Shown here one piece after another: positions 19,011 through 27,143 of a stretch of DNA of 42,010 nt; the stretch's first letter is position 1, and the number at the start of each line of letters is the position of its first letter. This DNA is from UBA1189 sp045612925. Lineage in GTDB: Bacteria > Bacteroidota > Bacteroidia > Bacteroidales > Bacteroidaceae. Position numbers and translations under genes: made by a program. The DNA lies in the NCBI GenBank assembly GCA_045612925.1, contig JAZKZX010000038.1, positions 1 through 42,010 on the forward strand. Reading direction: 5' to 3'. The notes beneath the pieces were generated by a model. The model was not told the origin of the DNA. It saw nothing but the letters and a program-made list of their open reading frames with translations, and searched no databases.

Positions 19011-19768
19011 TGGAATCGAGTACAAATAGTTTCTTCTGGTTGGTCTACAAGGTGTAGCAGTATATCTTCGCTCTTTCCGTTGGCAATAATTACAGGAATA
19101 CCTTCAGCAACTACTTTTCGGGCTATGTTGCACTTGGTGAGCATGCCACCTCGCCCGAGCGACGACTTCTCTGTCTGTATATATTGCTCCATATCGTCGG
19201 TGATTTTTACCGAACGTATCACGCGACTCTTTGGGTCTGTGGGATTGCCATCATATATACCATCAATATTACTAAGGATGACGAGCTGATCCACCTTCAT
19301 CATCTGCGCCATCAGTCCTGACAGTTCGTCATTATCGGTAAACATCAGTTCGGTAATAGAGAGCGTATCATTCTCGTTTACAATAGGAATCACCCCTTCG
19401 GCGAGCATCACCTCCATGCAGCGCTGCTGGTTTAGGTAATGGTCATCTTTATCGAGTCCCTCTTTGGTTGTGAGCACCTGTCCACAGGTGATGCCATGCT
19501 CACGGAATAGCGTATAGTACTTGCCCATTAGCTTAGCTTGTCCGATGGCCGAGTAGAGTTGACGTGACGACACCTCATCAAGTGTGTGCGAAGGAGCAAT
19601 CTCACTACGTCCCGAGGCTACTGCACCTGACGATACCAATATCACTTGTATGCCACGCTTGTGTAGCTCAGCCACTTGGTCCACAATAGCCGACATGCGT
19701 GTGATATCAAGTGTCCCATCCCGACGGGTCAGTACATTGCTACCGACCTTTACTGCTATGCGTTTCAT
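19007..19768 (-). CDS. proB: Glutamate 5-kinase
   Basis: ProB phosphorylates L-glutamate, the first step of proline synthesis. The 253-residue protein is a single amino-acid-kinase domain: KRIAVKVGSNVLT, VSSGAVASGR, NENDTLS and GRGGMLTKCNIA. It lacks the C-terminal PUA domain of E. coli ProB (367 residues), as is usual in Bacteroidetes. It overlaps proC by ATGA at its start and proA by ATGA at its end, indicating translational coupling. Confidence 0.95.
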   Translation of the reverse strand: MKRIAVKVGSNVLTRRDGTLDITRMSAIVDQVAELHKRGIQVILVSSGAVASGRSEIAPSHTLDEVSSRQLYSAIGQAKLMGKYYTLFREHGITCGQVLTTKEGLDKDDHYLNQQRCMEVMLAEGVIPIVNENDTLSITELMFTDNDELSGLMAQMMKVDQLVILSNIDGIYDGNPTDPKSRVIRSVKITDDMEQYIQTEKSSLGRGGMLTKCNIARKVVAEGIPVIIANGKSEDILLHLVDQPEETICTRFQ

Positions 19769-20616
19769 ACCATGCTTGCTTTTAGTCCATCAATCACAGA
19801 GGATGTAAATCCAGCATTTTCCATCGCGTTCAATCCCTTGATGGTGATGCCTCCAGCAGTGGTCACCTTATCGATAGCCATTTCAGGATGTTCGCCACTA
19901 TTGAGTAGTAAGGTAGCAGCTCCCTTTACTGTATGCTCTACGATGCGTGCAGCCTCTTCAGGACGGAAACCAAGTTCCACACCACCCTCCATGGCTGCGC
20001 GTATGTAGCGCATGGCAAAGGCAATGCCACACGATGCCAGTGCGGTACCTGCAGGTATCAGCTTCTCGTCCACGACAAGGGCGTATCCCAATGCGGCAAA
20101 CAAGTGTTTTATCTGTTCTACCTGCTCTTTAGAAGCTCCTTGATGAGCAATGAATGTCACACCACACAATGCCTCTACAGCGGTATTGGGAATCACACGA
20201 AAGATAGCAGGCTCATTGAATGGCTCGGGTTCTTCTCCAACAACTTCAGCACAAATGCGATTCATCACTTTCACTTCATATTCTGGAATAGCATATGTTG
20301 CCAATTTGTCCAAAGTAACTCCAGCAGCAACAGATACAATCACCTGCTTTTCGAGATCGAGAGCTGGTCGTATCTCCTCCATCACTTGCTCTATAAGCCA
20401 AGGCTTCACGGCCAACATCACGACATCGGCTTCGGATACCGCTTCGCTATTATTTGTCGTTGTGCGTATGCATGCATCGTACTCACGCATCCTGTCCAAT
20501 GTAGTCTGCGTCTTGGCTGTACATATAATATCTTCGGGGCGACATGCACCCGACTTTATCAGTCCTCGCACAATGGCACCGCCCATATTTCCTGTTCCGA
20601 TAATAGCAATTGTCAT
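19765..20616 (-). CDS. proC: Pyrroline-5-carboxylate reductase
   Basis: ProC catalyses the final reduction to proline with NAD(P)H. The 283-residue protein opens with the Rossmann motif GTGNMGGAIVRGLI, has VVMLAVKPW and VSVAAGVTLDKL, and ends with the family signature VTTAGGITIKGLNAMENAG. It is first in the proCBA operon, 28 bp downstream of the nitrilase-family gene, which may belong to the same transcript. Confidence 0.95.
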   Translation of the reverse strand: MTIAIIGTGNMGGAIVRGLIKSGACRPEDIICTAKTQTTLDRMREYDACIRTTTNNSEAVSEADVVMLAVKPWLIEQVMEEIRPALDLEKQVIVSVAAGVTLDKLATYAIPEYEVKVMNRICAEVVGEEPEPFNEPAIFRVIPNTAVEALCGVTFIAHQGASKEQVEQIKHLFAALGYALVVDEKLIPAGTALASCGIAFAMRYIRAAMEGGVELGFRPEEAARIVEHTVKGAATLLLNSGEHPEMAIDKVTTAGGITIKGLNAMENAGFTSSVIDGLKASMV

Positions 20617-20644
20617 AATTCGTTTTGTCTGTTAGAGATTGTTC

Positions 20645-21418
20645 TTATCCCTCATTCACGAGTTGGAAGTCGTCAGAGTCTACCAGTGATGGGAACTTGT
20701 CACGATATTGTCTTAACTCATCCAACTTCACCTCATAGCTAACTACCTGTTCCGCATTATCTTCACAAATAGCAGCCACAAAACCAAAGAAATCTATAGC
20801 AGCCGTACCTCCATCATAGTTACACATGGGATCGGTACCTATGCGATTTACTCCGATGACAACCGCCTGATTCTCTATAGCACGCGCACGCAACAAGATA
20901 TCCCATGCCATGCGTCGCTTGTCAGGCCAGTTGGCAACATAGAGCGCCACATCATAGTCGTCACAATTGCGTCCGAATACTGGGAATCTCAAGTCATAGC
21001 ATACCTGCAAGAAGAATCTGACTCCGCGAAACTCTACGATGACACGTTCCTTACCTGCCTCGTAGTGCTTGTCTTCACCCGAGTAGCTGAAGAGATGTCG
21101 CTTGTCATAGCATGTCACCTTACCATCAGGTTCTACAAAATACATACGATTCTTGTATCCTCCTTCAGGAGCCACCGTAGCCACGCTGCCCACGATAGCT
21201 GCATCCATTGTCGACGCCATGTGACGCATCCATTGCAAGGTAGGGCCATCCATAGGTTCGGCGATGCGCTTGGGTTCCATGCAGAATCCTGTGGTAAACA
21301 TCTCAGGCAATACATATACATCAGCTCCCGGAGCACTTGTTATCAATTGTTCGGCATGGCGCAAGTTCTCTGTGGCATCGCACCAAGCGAGGTTCATTTG
21401 TACGAGTGATATTTTCAT
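20645..21418 (-). CDS. Carbon-nitrogen hydrolase (omega-amidase / Nit2-YafV type)
   Basis: This 257-residue nitrilase-superfamily protein has the catalytic triad Glu (LPEMFTTGF), Lys (CYDKRHLFSYSGE) and Cys (LQVCYDLRFPVF). The sequence around these residues matches the YafV/Nit2 omega-amidase group, which hydrolyses alpha-ketoglutaramate and related amides. An in-frame start at 21496 exists, but a promoter sits at 21447-21478, so the ATG at 21418 (MKISLVQMN) is chosen; it also matches known N-termini. Proximity to proC fits glutamate/glutamine metabolism, though that link is inference. Confidence 0.88.
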   Translation of the reverse strand: MKISLVQMNLAWCDATENLRHAEQLITSAPGADVYVLPEMFTTGFCMEPKRIAEPMDGPTLQWMRHMASTMDAAIVGSVATVAPEGGYKNRMYFVEPDGKVTCYDKRHLFSYSGEDKHYEAGKERVIVEFRGVRFFLQVCYDLRFPVFGRNCDDYDVALYVANWPDKRRMAWDILLRARAIENQAVVIGVNRIGTDPMCNYDGGTAAIDFFGFVAAICEDNAEQVVSYEVKLDELRQYRDKFPSLVDSDDFQLVNEG

Positions 21419-21446
21419 TTTCTTATTTTTCAACTTATTATTCATG

Positions 21447-21478
21447 CAAAGATATAGGCTATTTCCCAATGTAGCAAC
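21447..21478 (-). promoter_or_regulatory. Bacteroides-type promoter of nitrilase-proCBA transcript
   Basis: On the minus strand GTTG (21478-21475), a 20-bp spacer and TATCTTTG (21454-21447) match the Bacteroidetes promoter, with start of transcription about 20 bp upstream of the ATG at 21418. Confidence 0.65.
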
Positions 21479-21505
21479 TTTTAAGTCGCTTTTCAACGGG
21501 TTATC

Positions 21506-23728
21506 TCAAAGCATATTCCTAAACCGTTCTATTCTTGCTATATTAGCATACATCTCCTCCCGTACTTGATTGACGAAACTATTCTCTTCGGGTGTGCCAT
21601 ACACTGCCAATGCCTCTTCTGCATTACGACAGATTGATGTTCGGAAAGCATTGTCATAGTCTTTCTTGCGCGACAAGTACACTTGTTCGCAGATACGGCG
21701 TTGTATGCGTTCTTCGTGTGCAAGGGCTTGTAGCCATAGATCGGGCGTCATAGCATCAGTGTCAAGCACCAGACGTAGAGCTTGCATAGCATGGTATAAC
21801 TTATCTGTCTCATATTGTGACCACAGTTCATTGTAGCGATGGTGTATGTCATCCCAGGAGTCGAGTGTGCCGTTGCAAATATCTTGACGTAGAGAGTATA
21901 GATCGGTATCCTTAACTATTTGTCCGCCAAGGTTAATCCATGTGTCAGCAGATTGATTACTACCCATAAATTTATCAAGTTGTTCCCACAGAGGAGTACG
22001 ATTATCAAGGTAATCAAGTACATTGATCATGGCATAATGTATGAGCATATCGCCATAGGCATGATAAGCATCGTACACCTTGAGGATATGTACTGGACGG
22101 CGACTATTTTCCATTCCTTCCCCCATTATCGTGAGTTGGTCTACCACCTTACGGTCTCCATGTAGAAGTTGACGTCCCTTTTCGATTAGCGAAGCTTCAT
22201 GCCTGTCCTCCTCACCTATAGCTGTTACTCTATCTCCTTTAGTCATCATCTCATATGCCTTTCCCGTCCATAGTTCCAGGAGTTGTCGTGCATGCATCAC
22301 CTCTTGTATGGTGTCAGGAGCATAGGTATCAAACTCGATATTCTGCACCCGTGTAATACGCTTGTCGCGTGTGCGATACTTCCAAGTGTTGCGTGCTAAG
22401 GCATACATATTATACATCCACCAGTAGGCAGGCATCACCTCGAGTCTATCTTCAGAGATATTGTTACTTACGAGAGAGAAGGGTAGGTTGATGTTCATCT
22501 CAGCAGGGTAGTCCCCTTTGGCCAATAAGGTAAACGAAGCAAATCGGCTCGAATGCTTCACCGACGAACACAATCCTGGCCAAAATCCTCGTCCAGCCAC
22601 CAATTCGCCATCATTGGTACGACTATTATGATTACTTCCTATAGTCGCACCAGCTGCCATATTGCTCTGTCCCATGATGACAGAGGCGATGAGAAACGAA
22701 TTATTGTGATGCTGTTCATGTCCGGGGAAGATAAGATTGTTCAACACCTCGCAGCATGATATCGTACTATTATCACCCATGATAGAGTTGATCAGTCGGG
22801 CACCATATTTAAGGTTTGAGTTATTACCCAGGATAAATTTCACTGCCGTGCACGAATAAAATATGCGACAACCATATCCTACAATGCCGTTGACGAGGAT
22901 CACATTTTCTCCTATCTGTGATGGCTCCTCGTTCGAAGAGTTGATCGTGATATTCTTCAGTTTCGATGCCCCCTTGATATAACAGTCTGTACCGATCTTT
23001 ACATCTTTGATGATTGACGAGTTTTTGATGACACATCGTTCGCCTATCATTCCGTAATATCCTCTATGGTAGTCTGCTGTACGCTGCGTAATATCGGCCA
23101 GTCGCTCTTGCAGCTGCTTATCGTCTACATATTTGGCCCACAGATAAGCATCGGCAGGTATCATCCCATCGAAGGGCATTACCGAGCGTACACCCATCTC
23201 GTTCATAATCTCAATGCGCACGCGTACCGCCTCAGGCTCACCTTCTTTGACTATACCGTTACCAAACTTTGCGTGATCGGTACACGCCATCTCTTGTATG
23301 TTGAAAAGCATGCTATGACTACCGATGATATAGTGCGACATATAGTGCACATCGTGTATGGCACAGTCATCGCCTATGTCACACGAGTGTATGCTCGAGT
23401 TGGTAATACCTACAGGTAGCCTCAAGTCATGATATTGTAGTGCTCCATTACTGATACGTCCCATACGTACAGTACCATAGAACTTATTGTCCTTGACCAT
23501 GCTTGGGTCAAATTCATCGGTAACCCACACCGTATCCCACGACGATGCAGTATTATTATTCATCACCAATCGCTCAATCTCATTACTACGCAGATGTCTC
23601 CAACCGCCCACAGGTGGGGTTACTTGTTGATTTCGTATATAGTATTTATCTTTCCCCTTTGGCAGATATCGTGTATCAATCCATCCATCGCTCAACGCAG
23701 TCGGGGGAAGTAGGGTTACTCGTTCCAT
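21506..23728 (-). CDS. DUF4954 family left-handed beta-helix protein
   Basis: This 740-residue protein resembles DUF4954 proteins common in Bacteroidales. From about 85 to 430 it carries many hexapeptide-like turns (SIHSCDIGDDCAIHDV, CVIKNSSIIKDVKIGTDCYIKG, SIMGDNSTISCCEV, SVIMGQSNMAAGATIG), indicating a parallel left-handed beta-helix as in nucleotide-sugar acyltransferases. The C-terminal ~300 residues are helical and charged. No signal peptide was seen, so it is probably cytosolic. The enzymatic role is not known to me; acyl- or nucleotidyl-transfer is a guess from the fold. It stands alone between the nitrilase-pro cluster and dnaJ. Confidence 0.75.
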   Translation of the reverse strand: MERVTLLPPTALSDGWIDTRYLPKGKDKYYIRNQQVTPPVGGWRHLRSNEIERLVMNNNTASSWDTVWVTDEFDPSMVKDNKFYGTVRMGRISNGALQYHDLRLPVGITNSSIHSCDIGDDCAIHDVHYMSHYIIGSHSMLFNIQEMACTDHAKFGNGIVKEGEPEAVRVRIEIMNEMGVRSVMPFDGMIPADAYLWAKYVDDKQLQERLADITQRTADYHRGYYGMIGERCVIKNSSIIKDVKIGTDCYIKGASKLKNITINSSNEEPSQIGENVILVNGIVGYGCRIFYSCTAVKFILGNNSNLKYGARLINSIMGDNSTISCCEVLNNLIFPGHEQHHNNSFLIASVIMGQSNMAAGATIGSNHNSRTNDGELVAGRGFWPGLCSSVKHSSRFASFTLLAKGDYPAEMNINLPFSLVSNNISEDRLEVMPAYWWMYNMYALARNTWKYRTRDKRITRVQNIEFDTYAPDTIQEVMHARQLLELWTGKAYEMMTKGDRVTAIGEEDRHEASLIEKGRQLLHGDRKVVDQLTIMGEGMENSRRPVHILKVYDAYHAYGDMLIHYAMINVLDYLDNRTPLWEQLDKFMGSNQSADTWINLGGQIVKDTDLYSLRQDICNGTLDSWDDIHHRYNELWSQYETDKLYHAMQALRLVLDTDAMTPDLWLQALAHEERIQRRICEQVYLSRKKDYDNAFRTSICRNAEEALAVYGTPEENSFVNQVREEMYANIARIERFRNML

Positions 23729-23878
23729 AGCGCATCCATTTTGTTATTGCGGCGCTAATATAGCAACATTCAGAGAAACATCAAAAAATGTAAATATAAA
23801 AAGTTGGATATTTTTATATCCATAAAACAAGACATCAGAAAAAGGATTTTCAATATGCAGTTCGTTTTTAATCCAAAC

Positions 23879-24826
23879 TTATATTCCCAGTTGTTGTAGA
23901 CGGAGGAATAGTTCTCTCTGCTCAGATGTGAGAGCCGTGGGGATAGTGATATTGAATGTGACAATCAGGTCACCACGCTCTCCATCCCGCTTGTATCGGG
24001 GAAACCCTTTACCCTTGAGTCTCAGCTTGTCATCAGACTGAGTTCCAGCACTGACTTTCAGTCGTAGTGTCTCCTCCATGAGTGTAGTTACGGTAGCTTC
24101 GCCACCCAACACAGCAATAGTCAAGGGTAGGGGAAGGGTAGTATATAAATCATCGCCCTGACGCACAAAAGTAGAATCAGCAGATATACGAAAAGTGATG
24201 TAAAGATCGCCACGAGTACCTCCTTGAGGTGCTTCACCTCCATATCCACGCAATTTGAGCCGTTGTCCATCGGCAACACCCGAAGGAATGGTAACACGTA
24301 TGCTTTTATCGCCCACATTGAGTATCTGCTTGTGTGTTGTAGCAGCATCGCGCAGAGTAATATGGAGCTCAGCCTCATAGTCTTGTCCGCGCATAGGGTG
24401 GTGTGCTTGTCGCCTTCTGGCTCCACCAAAGAGTTGTTCGAAGAAGTCACTGAACCCACCAGTATTTCCTTCAGAACGAGTGAAATCACCGAAACCTCCG
24501 AAGTCAAACCCACCGAATCCGCCAAAGTTCCCATAAGTACCTTGCTGCGCTTGCCCATACTGTTGCTCATATTGTCGACGTTGAGCTTCATATTCATCGG
24601 CATGCGCCCAATGCTCACCATACTCATCATATTTCTTGCGCTTCTCGGGGTCGCCAAGCACTTCATTTGCCTCATTAATCTCCTGGAAACGCTCCTGAGC
24701 CTGCGGATCGTTCTTGTTGACATCTGGGTGATATTGTTTGGCAAGCTTGCGATAAGCCTTGCGTATATCGGCTTGTGTGGCACTACGATCAATGCCTAAT
24801 ACCTTATAATAATCGATAAAAGCCAT
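23879..24826 (-). CDS. DnaJ-like co-chaperone (CbpA type, no zinc finger)
   Basis: This 315-residue protein has an N-terminal J domain (DYYKVLGIDRSATQADIRKAYR, HPD motif in QYHPDVNK), a Gly/Phe-rich linker (~95-140), and two beta-rich substrate-binding domains, but no CXXCXGXG zinc repeats. That order is the type II/CbpA architecture; such proteins stimulate DnaK. The ATG at 24826 (MAFIDYYKVLG) is chosen over in-frame starts up to 24868 because J domains begin within a few residues of the N-terminus. Confidence 0.93.
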   Translation of the reverse strand: MAFIDYYKVLGIDRSATQADIRKAYRKLAKQYHPDVNKNDPQAQERFQEINEANEVLGDPEKRKKYDEYGEHWAHADEYEAQRRQYEQQYGQAQQGTYGNFGGFGGFDFGGFGDFTRSEGNTGGFSDFFEQLFGGARRRQAHHPMRGQDYEAELHITLRDAATTHKQILNVGDKSIRVTIPSGVADGQRLKLRGYGGEAPQGGTRGDLYITFRISADSTFVRQGDDLYTTLPLPLTIAVLGGEATVTTLMEETLRLKVSAGTQSDDKLRLKGKGFPRYKRDGERGDLIVTFNITIPTALTSEQRELFLRLQQLGI

Positions 24827-24917
24827 AGAGACATCGGGTAAATTGATAATTTTACATACAACCATCAATCAACCCAAAAAGTTGCCCAGAAAACCAATAA
24901 AAAGAGTAGGGGAGTAA

Positions 24918-25961
24918 TTATATGGTAATCTCACCTGCAATAGAGAGATTCATATAATGGTTAATCTCTTCAGTGGTAAATCCTTTGCCCAAGAGGAACA
25001 TCAGTTTGGTCAGCGCAGCCTCCACGGTAGAGTCATGTCCACTGATAATTCCCGATTCGAGCAACTGTAGCCCTGTCTCGTAGAGATTCATCTTCACACT
25101 ACCCGTACTACACTGTGTAATATTTACAATCGTCTTTCCTGAGCGTGTTGCTCGTGTCAACGCATCTACCAGCCATTGTTTTTGTGGAGCATTACCGCTA
25201 CCGAAAGTTCTGAATATCACCCCTCTCAGCTTTTTGTCTCGCATAATCTTCTTCACGATATCAGGCTGCATACCAGGAAATAACGAGAAGATGATGATGT
25301 TGGCATCCATCTCGTAGTGAGGGGTCAGCACTGCATCGGGACGATAGGGCATGATATTATTTTTGTAGAATTGCAGTTCAATACCCGAGTGAGCAAGGAG
25401 AGGATAATTGTTAGATTCGAAAGCATCAAAATTATCAGCACTTACCTTTGTCGCACGGTTTCCTCTCATCAGTTTCTCATGGAAGAAAATACACACTTCA
25501 GGTACAATGGGGGTACCATCTTCGTTCTTTGCAGAAGCTATCTCTATTGCAGTCAGCAAGTTCTCCTTACCATCAGTACGCAAGGCACCTATGGGCAATT
25601 GACTACCAGTGAGTATTACTGGTTTCATCAACCCCTCAAGCATAAAACTCAAGGCCGATGCAGTAAAAGCCATCGTATCTGTACCATGCAATATCACAAA
25701 ACCATCGTATTGCTCATAGTTTGAATAGATAATGCTTACCAACTGGCTCCATGATTCGGGAGAGATATCCGACGAGTCTATCGGAGGTTCAAAAGCGATA
25801 GAGTAGAGGTTGAGGTTAAATCCTTTAATCTCAGGCACATACTCGAGCAATTGGTCAAAGTTAAAGTTTTCCAAAGCACCCGTTATAGGGTTCTTCATCA
25901 TACCAATTGTTCCTCCTGTATAAATCAGCAATATAGATGTTTTGGGAGTTGTATGGCTCAT
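24918..25961 (-). CDS. Type I (cytosolic) L-asparaginase
   Basis: It hydrolyses L-asparagine to aspartate and ammonia. The 347-residue protein has both catalytic threonine motifs, LLIYTGGTIGMM near the N-terminus and VILHGTDTMAFTASALSFML, and the dimer-region signature TGSQLPIGALRTDGKENL. No signal peptide is present when translation starts at 25961, consistent with AnsA-type enzymes. The frame is open to 26165, but the promoter at 25988-26019 makes 25961 the likely start. It is the last chromosomal gene before the integrated element. Confidence 0.92.
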   Translation of the reverse strand: MSHTTPKTSILLIYTGGTIGMMKNPITGALENFNFDQLLEYVPEIKGFNLNLYSIAFEPPIDSSDISPESWSQLVSIIYSNYEQYDGFVILHGTDTMAFTASALSFMLEGLMKPVILTGSQLPIGALRTDGKENLLTAIEIASAKNEDGTPIVPEVCIFFHEKLMRGNRATKVSADNFDAFESNNYPLLAHSGIELQFYKNNIMPYRPDAVLTPHYEMDANIIIFSLFPGMQPDIVKKIMRDKKLRGVIFRTFGSGNAPQKQWLVDALTRATRSGKTIVNITQCSTGSVKMNLYETGLQLLESGIISGHDSTVEAALTKLMFLLGKGFTTEEINHYMNLSIAGEITI

Positions 25962-25987
25962 AAGTAAAATCATTTGATTACAAGATG

Positions 25988-26019
25988 CGAAATTAGTGAA
26001 AATATGCGTATTACACAAA
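25988..26019 (-). promoter_or_regulatory. Promoter of the asparaginase gene
   Basis: On the minus strand TTTG (26019-26016), a 20-bp spacer and TAATTTCG (25995-25988) fit the Bacteroidetes consensus with one mismatch in the -7 box. Transcription would begin about 20 nt before the ATG at 25961. The rest of 25962-26247 is AT-rich, and I see no gene in it. Confidence 0.6.
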
Positions 26020-26247
26020 TAGTCAACATATTTATTTTGCGCTCTACACAAAACACTTATGCCAAGCCCAGAGATTGGAATAAAATCAAGTATATTGATT
26101 AAAATCTGAAATCTAAAAATACATATATATATATAATAAGGTGTAAGAACAAGGTATATCCACAACTCTCTATCATTATCTTATCAATAGGGTGTTATGC
26201 ATTATCAATATAGACTCCCCTTGCGATTTTGAATTCGTAATTAAACA

Positions 26248-26267
26248 TAATACTGATTATAAAACAA
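26248..26267 (+). repeat. Left attachment site (dif-like direct repeat)
   Basis: The 20-bp repeat has TAA, a central TACTGA and the right arm TTATAAAACAA. Upstream bases read AACATAA, so this copy has the ATAA-N6-TTAT inner symmetry of the XerC/XerD binding arms of dif. Bases on either side differ from those of the right copy. Confidence 0.75.
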
Positions 26268-26276
26268 TCGGTTTTG

Positions 26277-26319
26277 TAAATTTGAGCCATAACAAAACAA
26301 GCAAAGTTAGTTATGGCTC
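26277..26319 (+). promoter_or_regulatory. -7 box and start-codon hairpin of first element gene
   Basis: TAAATTTG (26277-26284) is a good Bacteroidetes -7 box just inside the left attachment site; no good -33 is visible, and that position falls in the attachment core. Immediately after it, a perfect 10-bp inverted repeat GAGCCATAAC (26284-26293) / GTTATGGCTC (26310-26319) encloses 16 nt, and the right arm contains the ATG at 26313. The hairpin could be an operator, or could sequester the start codon in the mRNA. Confidence 0.5.
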
Positions 26320-26771
26320 TTAAAATTAAATGTAACTACAAGAAAACGAGCAATTTGCGTTATCCATATCAAGTACGGACGCAATTTTTATGCTTCAATT
26401 TCAGCAACAAGCGCGATGCGCAAAGATTTTCTAACTCTCGCACTAAAGATTATAATAATCTATATATTAGCGTTGTAGATACATATTCGGATGCGCTTTT
26501 GCTCGTAGTCGCTAATTCATATAAGGATTTGCACTTGTCTCGCGCGGTTGAACAGATACAATACTTCATTCAGCATGCAGACTTCAACGCTGACACAATA
26601 CGCTTTGAGCGTGTCTGTGCTGCTGCTATTAGTTCGCTCATATTCATTTATAAAAACTCCGTCAACTGCAAGAGATTGCAAAAGCAGTGGGAAAGAGTTT
26701 TTGAAACTAAATTCACGAATATATGCAAGCCGTTCTGCGAAGGCTCGGTGCTTATTACTCGTGTGCGTTAA
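26313..26771 (+). CDS. Hypothetical element protein (152 aa)
   Basis: The 152-residue protein is basic and helical in its C-terminal half, with no membrane segment or signal peptide. I do not recognise it. It precedes the structured non-coding region and the replication gene, and its TAA stop is the first part of the TAACACTCG sequence from which the first long hairpin rises. Its position next to rep suggests an early replication or control role, but that is only context. Confidence 0.65.
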   Translation: MALKIKCNYKKTSNLRYPYQVRTQFLCFNFSNKRDAQRFSNSRTKDYNNLYISVVDTYSDALLLVVANSYKDLHLSRAVEQIQYFIQHADFNADTIRFERVCAAAISSLIFIYKNSVNCKRLQKQWERVFETKFTNICKPFCEGSVLITRVR

Positions 26772-27099
26772 CACTCGCCCGATGCAGTACTGAAACACTC
26801 CCTTTTGGGGTGTGTTCCAGTGCGTCGGGCGGTGTGTTCGTCACCGCATCGGGATTGAAGATGCAGCGCGTTAGCGGTGCGGCAATTATTCCCGATGGTG
26901 TGGCGGCTTTGCCACTCGCGTCGTTGTCCCTTTCCCCTTCTTGCAGCGCAATCAGGGGAAAGGGTTGTTGCGTTGGTTGCGGAGCAATGAACGCGACAAA
27001 AACGGCTGCGGCTATGGCTGCAATCCTTGTTGCAAGAGTGGATGATCTGCGAAGCGGAGCGAGAAGTTCAGCCGCTTGCAGTCAACAAGGTTTGCTGCC
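26770..27099 (+). other. Highly structured non-coding region: candidate replication origin / packaging region
   Basis: The gap between the first gene and rep (26772-27143) is locally GC-rich and packed with inverted repeats. H1, 26770-26838: arms with CGCCCGATGCA / TGCGTCGGGCG and CTGAAACACTCCC / GGGGTGTGTTCCAG, about 30 bp with small bulges. H2, 26842-26853 with 26891-26900. H3, GTGGC / GCCAC near 26910. H4, 26928-26938 / 26954-26964, perfect CCCTTTCCCCT / AGGGGAAAGGG with a 15-nt loop. H5, 27016-27032 / 27083-27099 with perfect CCTTGTTG / CAACAAGG and an inner stem 27047-27057 / 27072-27081. Clustered hairpins next to rep are how ssDNA phages arrange plus- and minus-strand origins and packaging signals. 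The nick site cannot be pinned down by eye. Confidence 0.65.
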
Positions 27100-27143
27100 T
27101 AAATGGATTTATTAAATCTCATCGTTTTCAAACTTTTTTTGCT

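Noticed and set aside
19933..20742. 269-codon open frame on the plus strand
   Set aside because: It is antisense to proC, whose motifs and operon overlaps are clear; the His/Cys/Tyr-rich product is typical of a shadow frame.
25962..26165. N-terminal extension of the asparaginase
   Set aside because: The extension crosses the promoter at 25988-26019 and would add hydrophobic sequence not found in type I enzymes.
26723..27115. Open frame of 130 codons across the hairpin region, overlapping the first element gene
   Set aside because: The product is low-complexity Ala/Ser/Gly-rich, and its codons coincide with inverted-repeat arms; structure explains the sequence better than coding.
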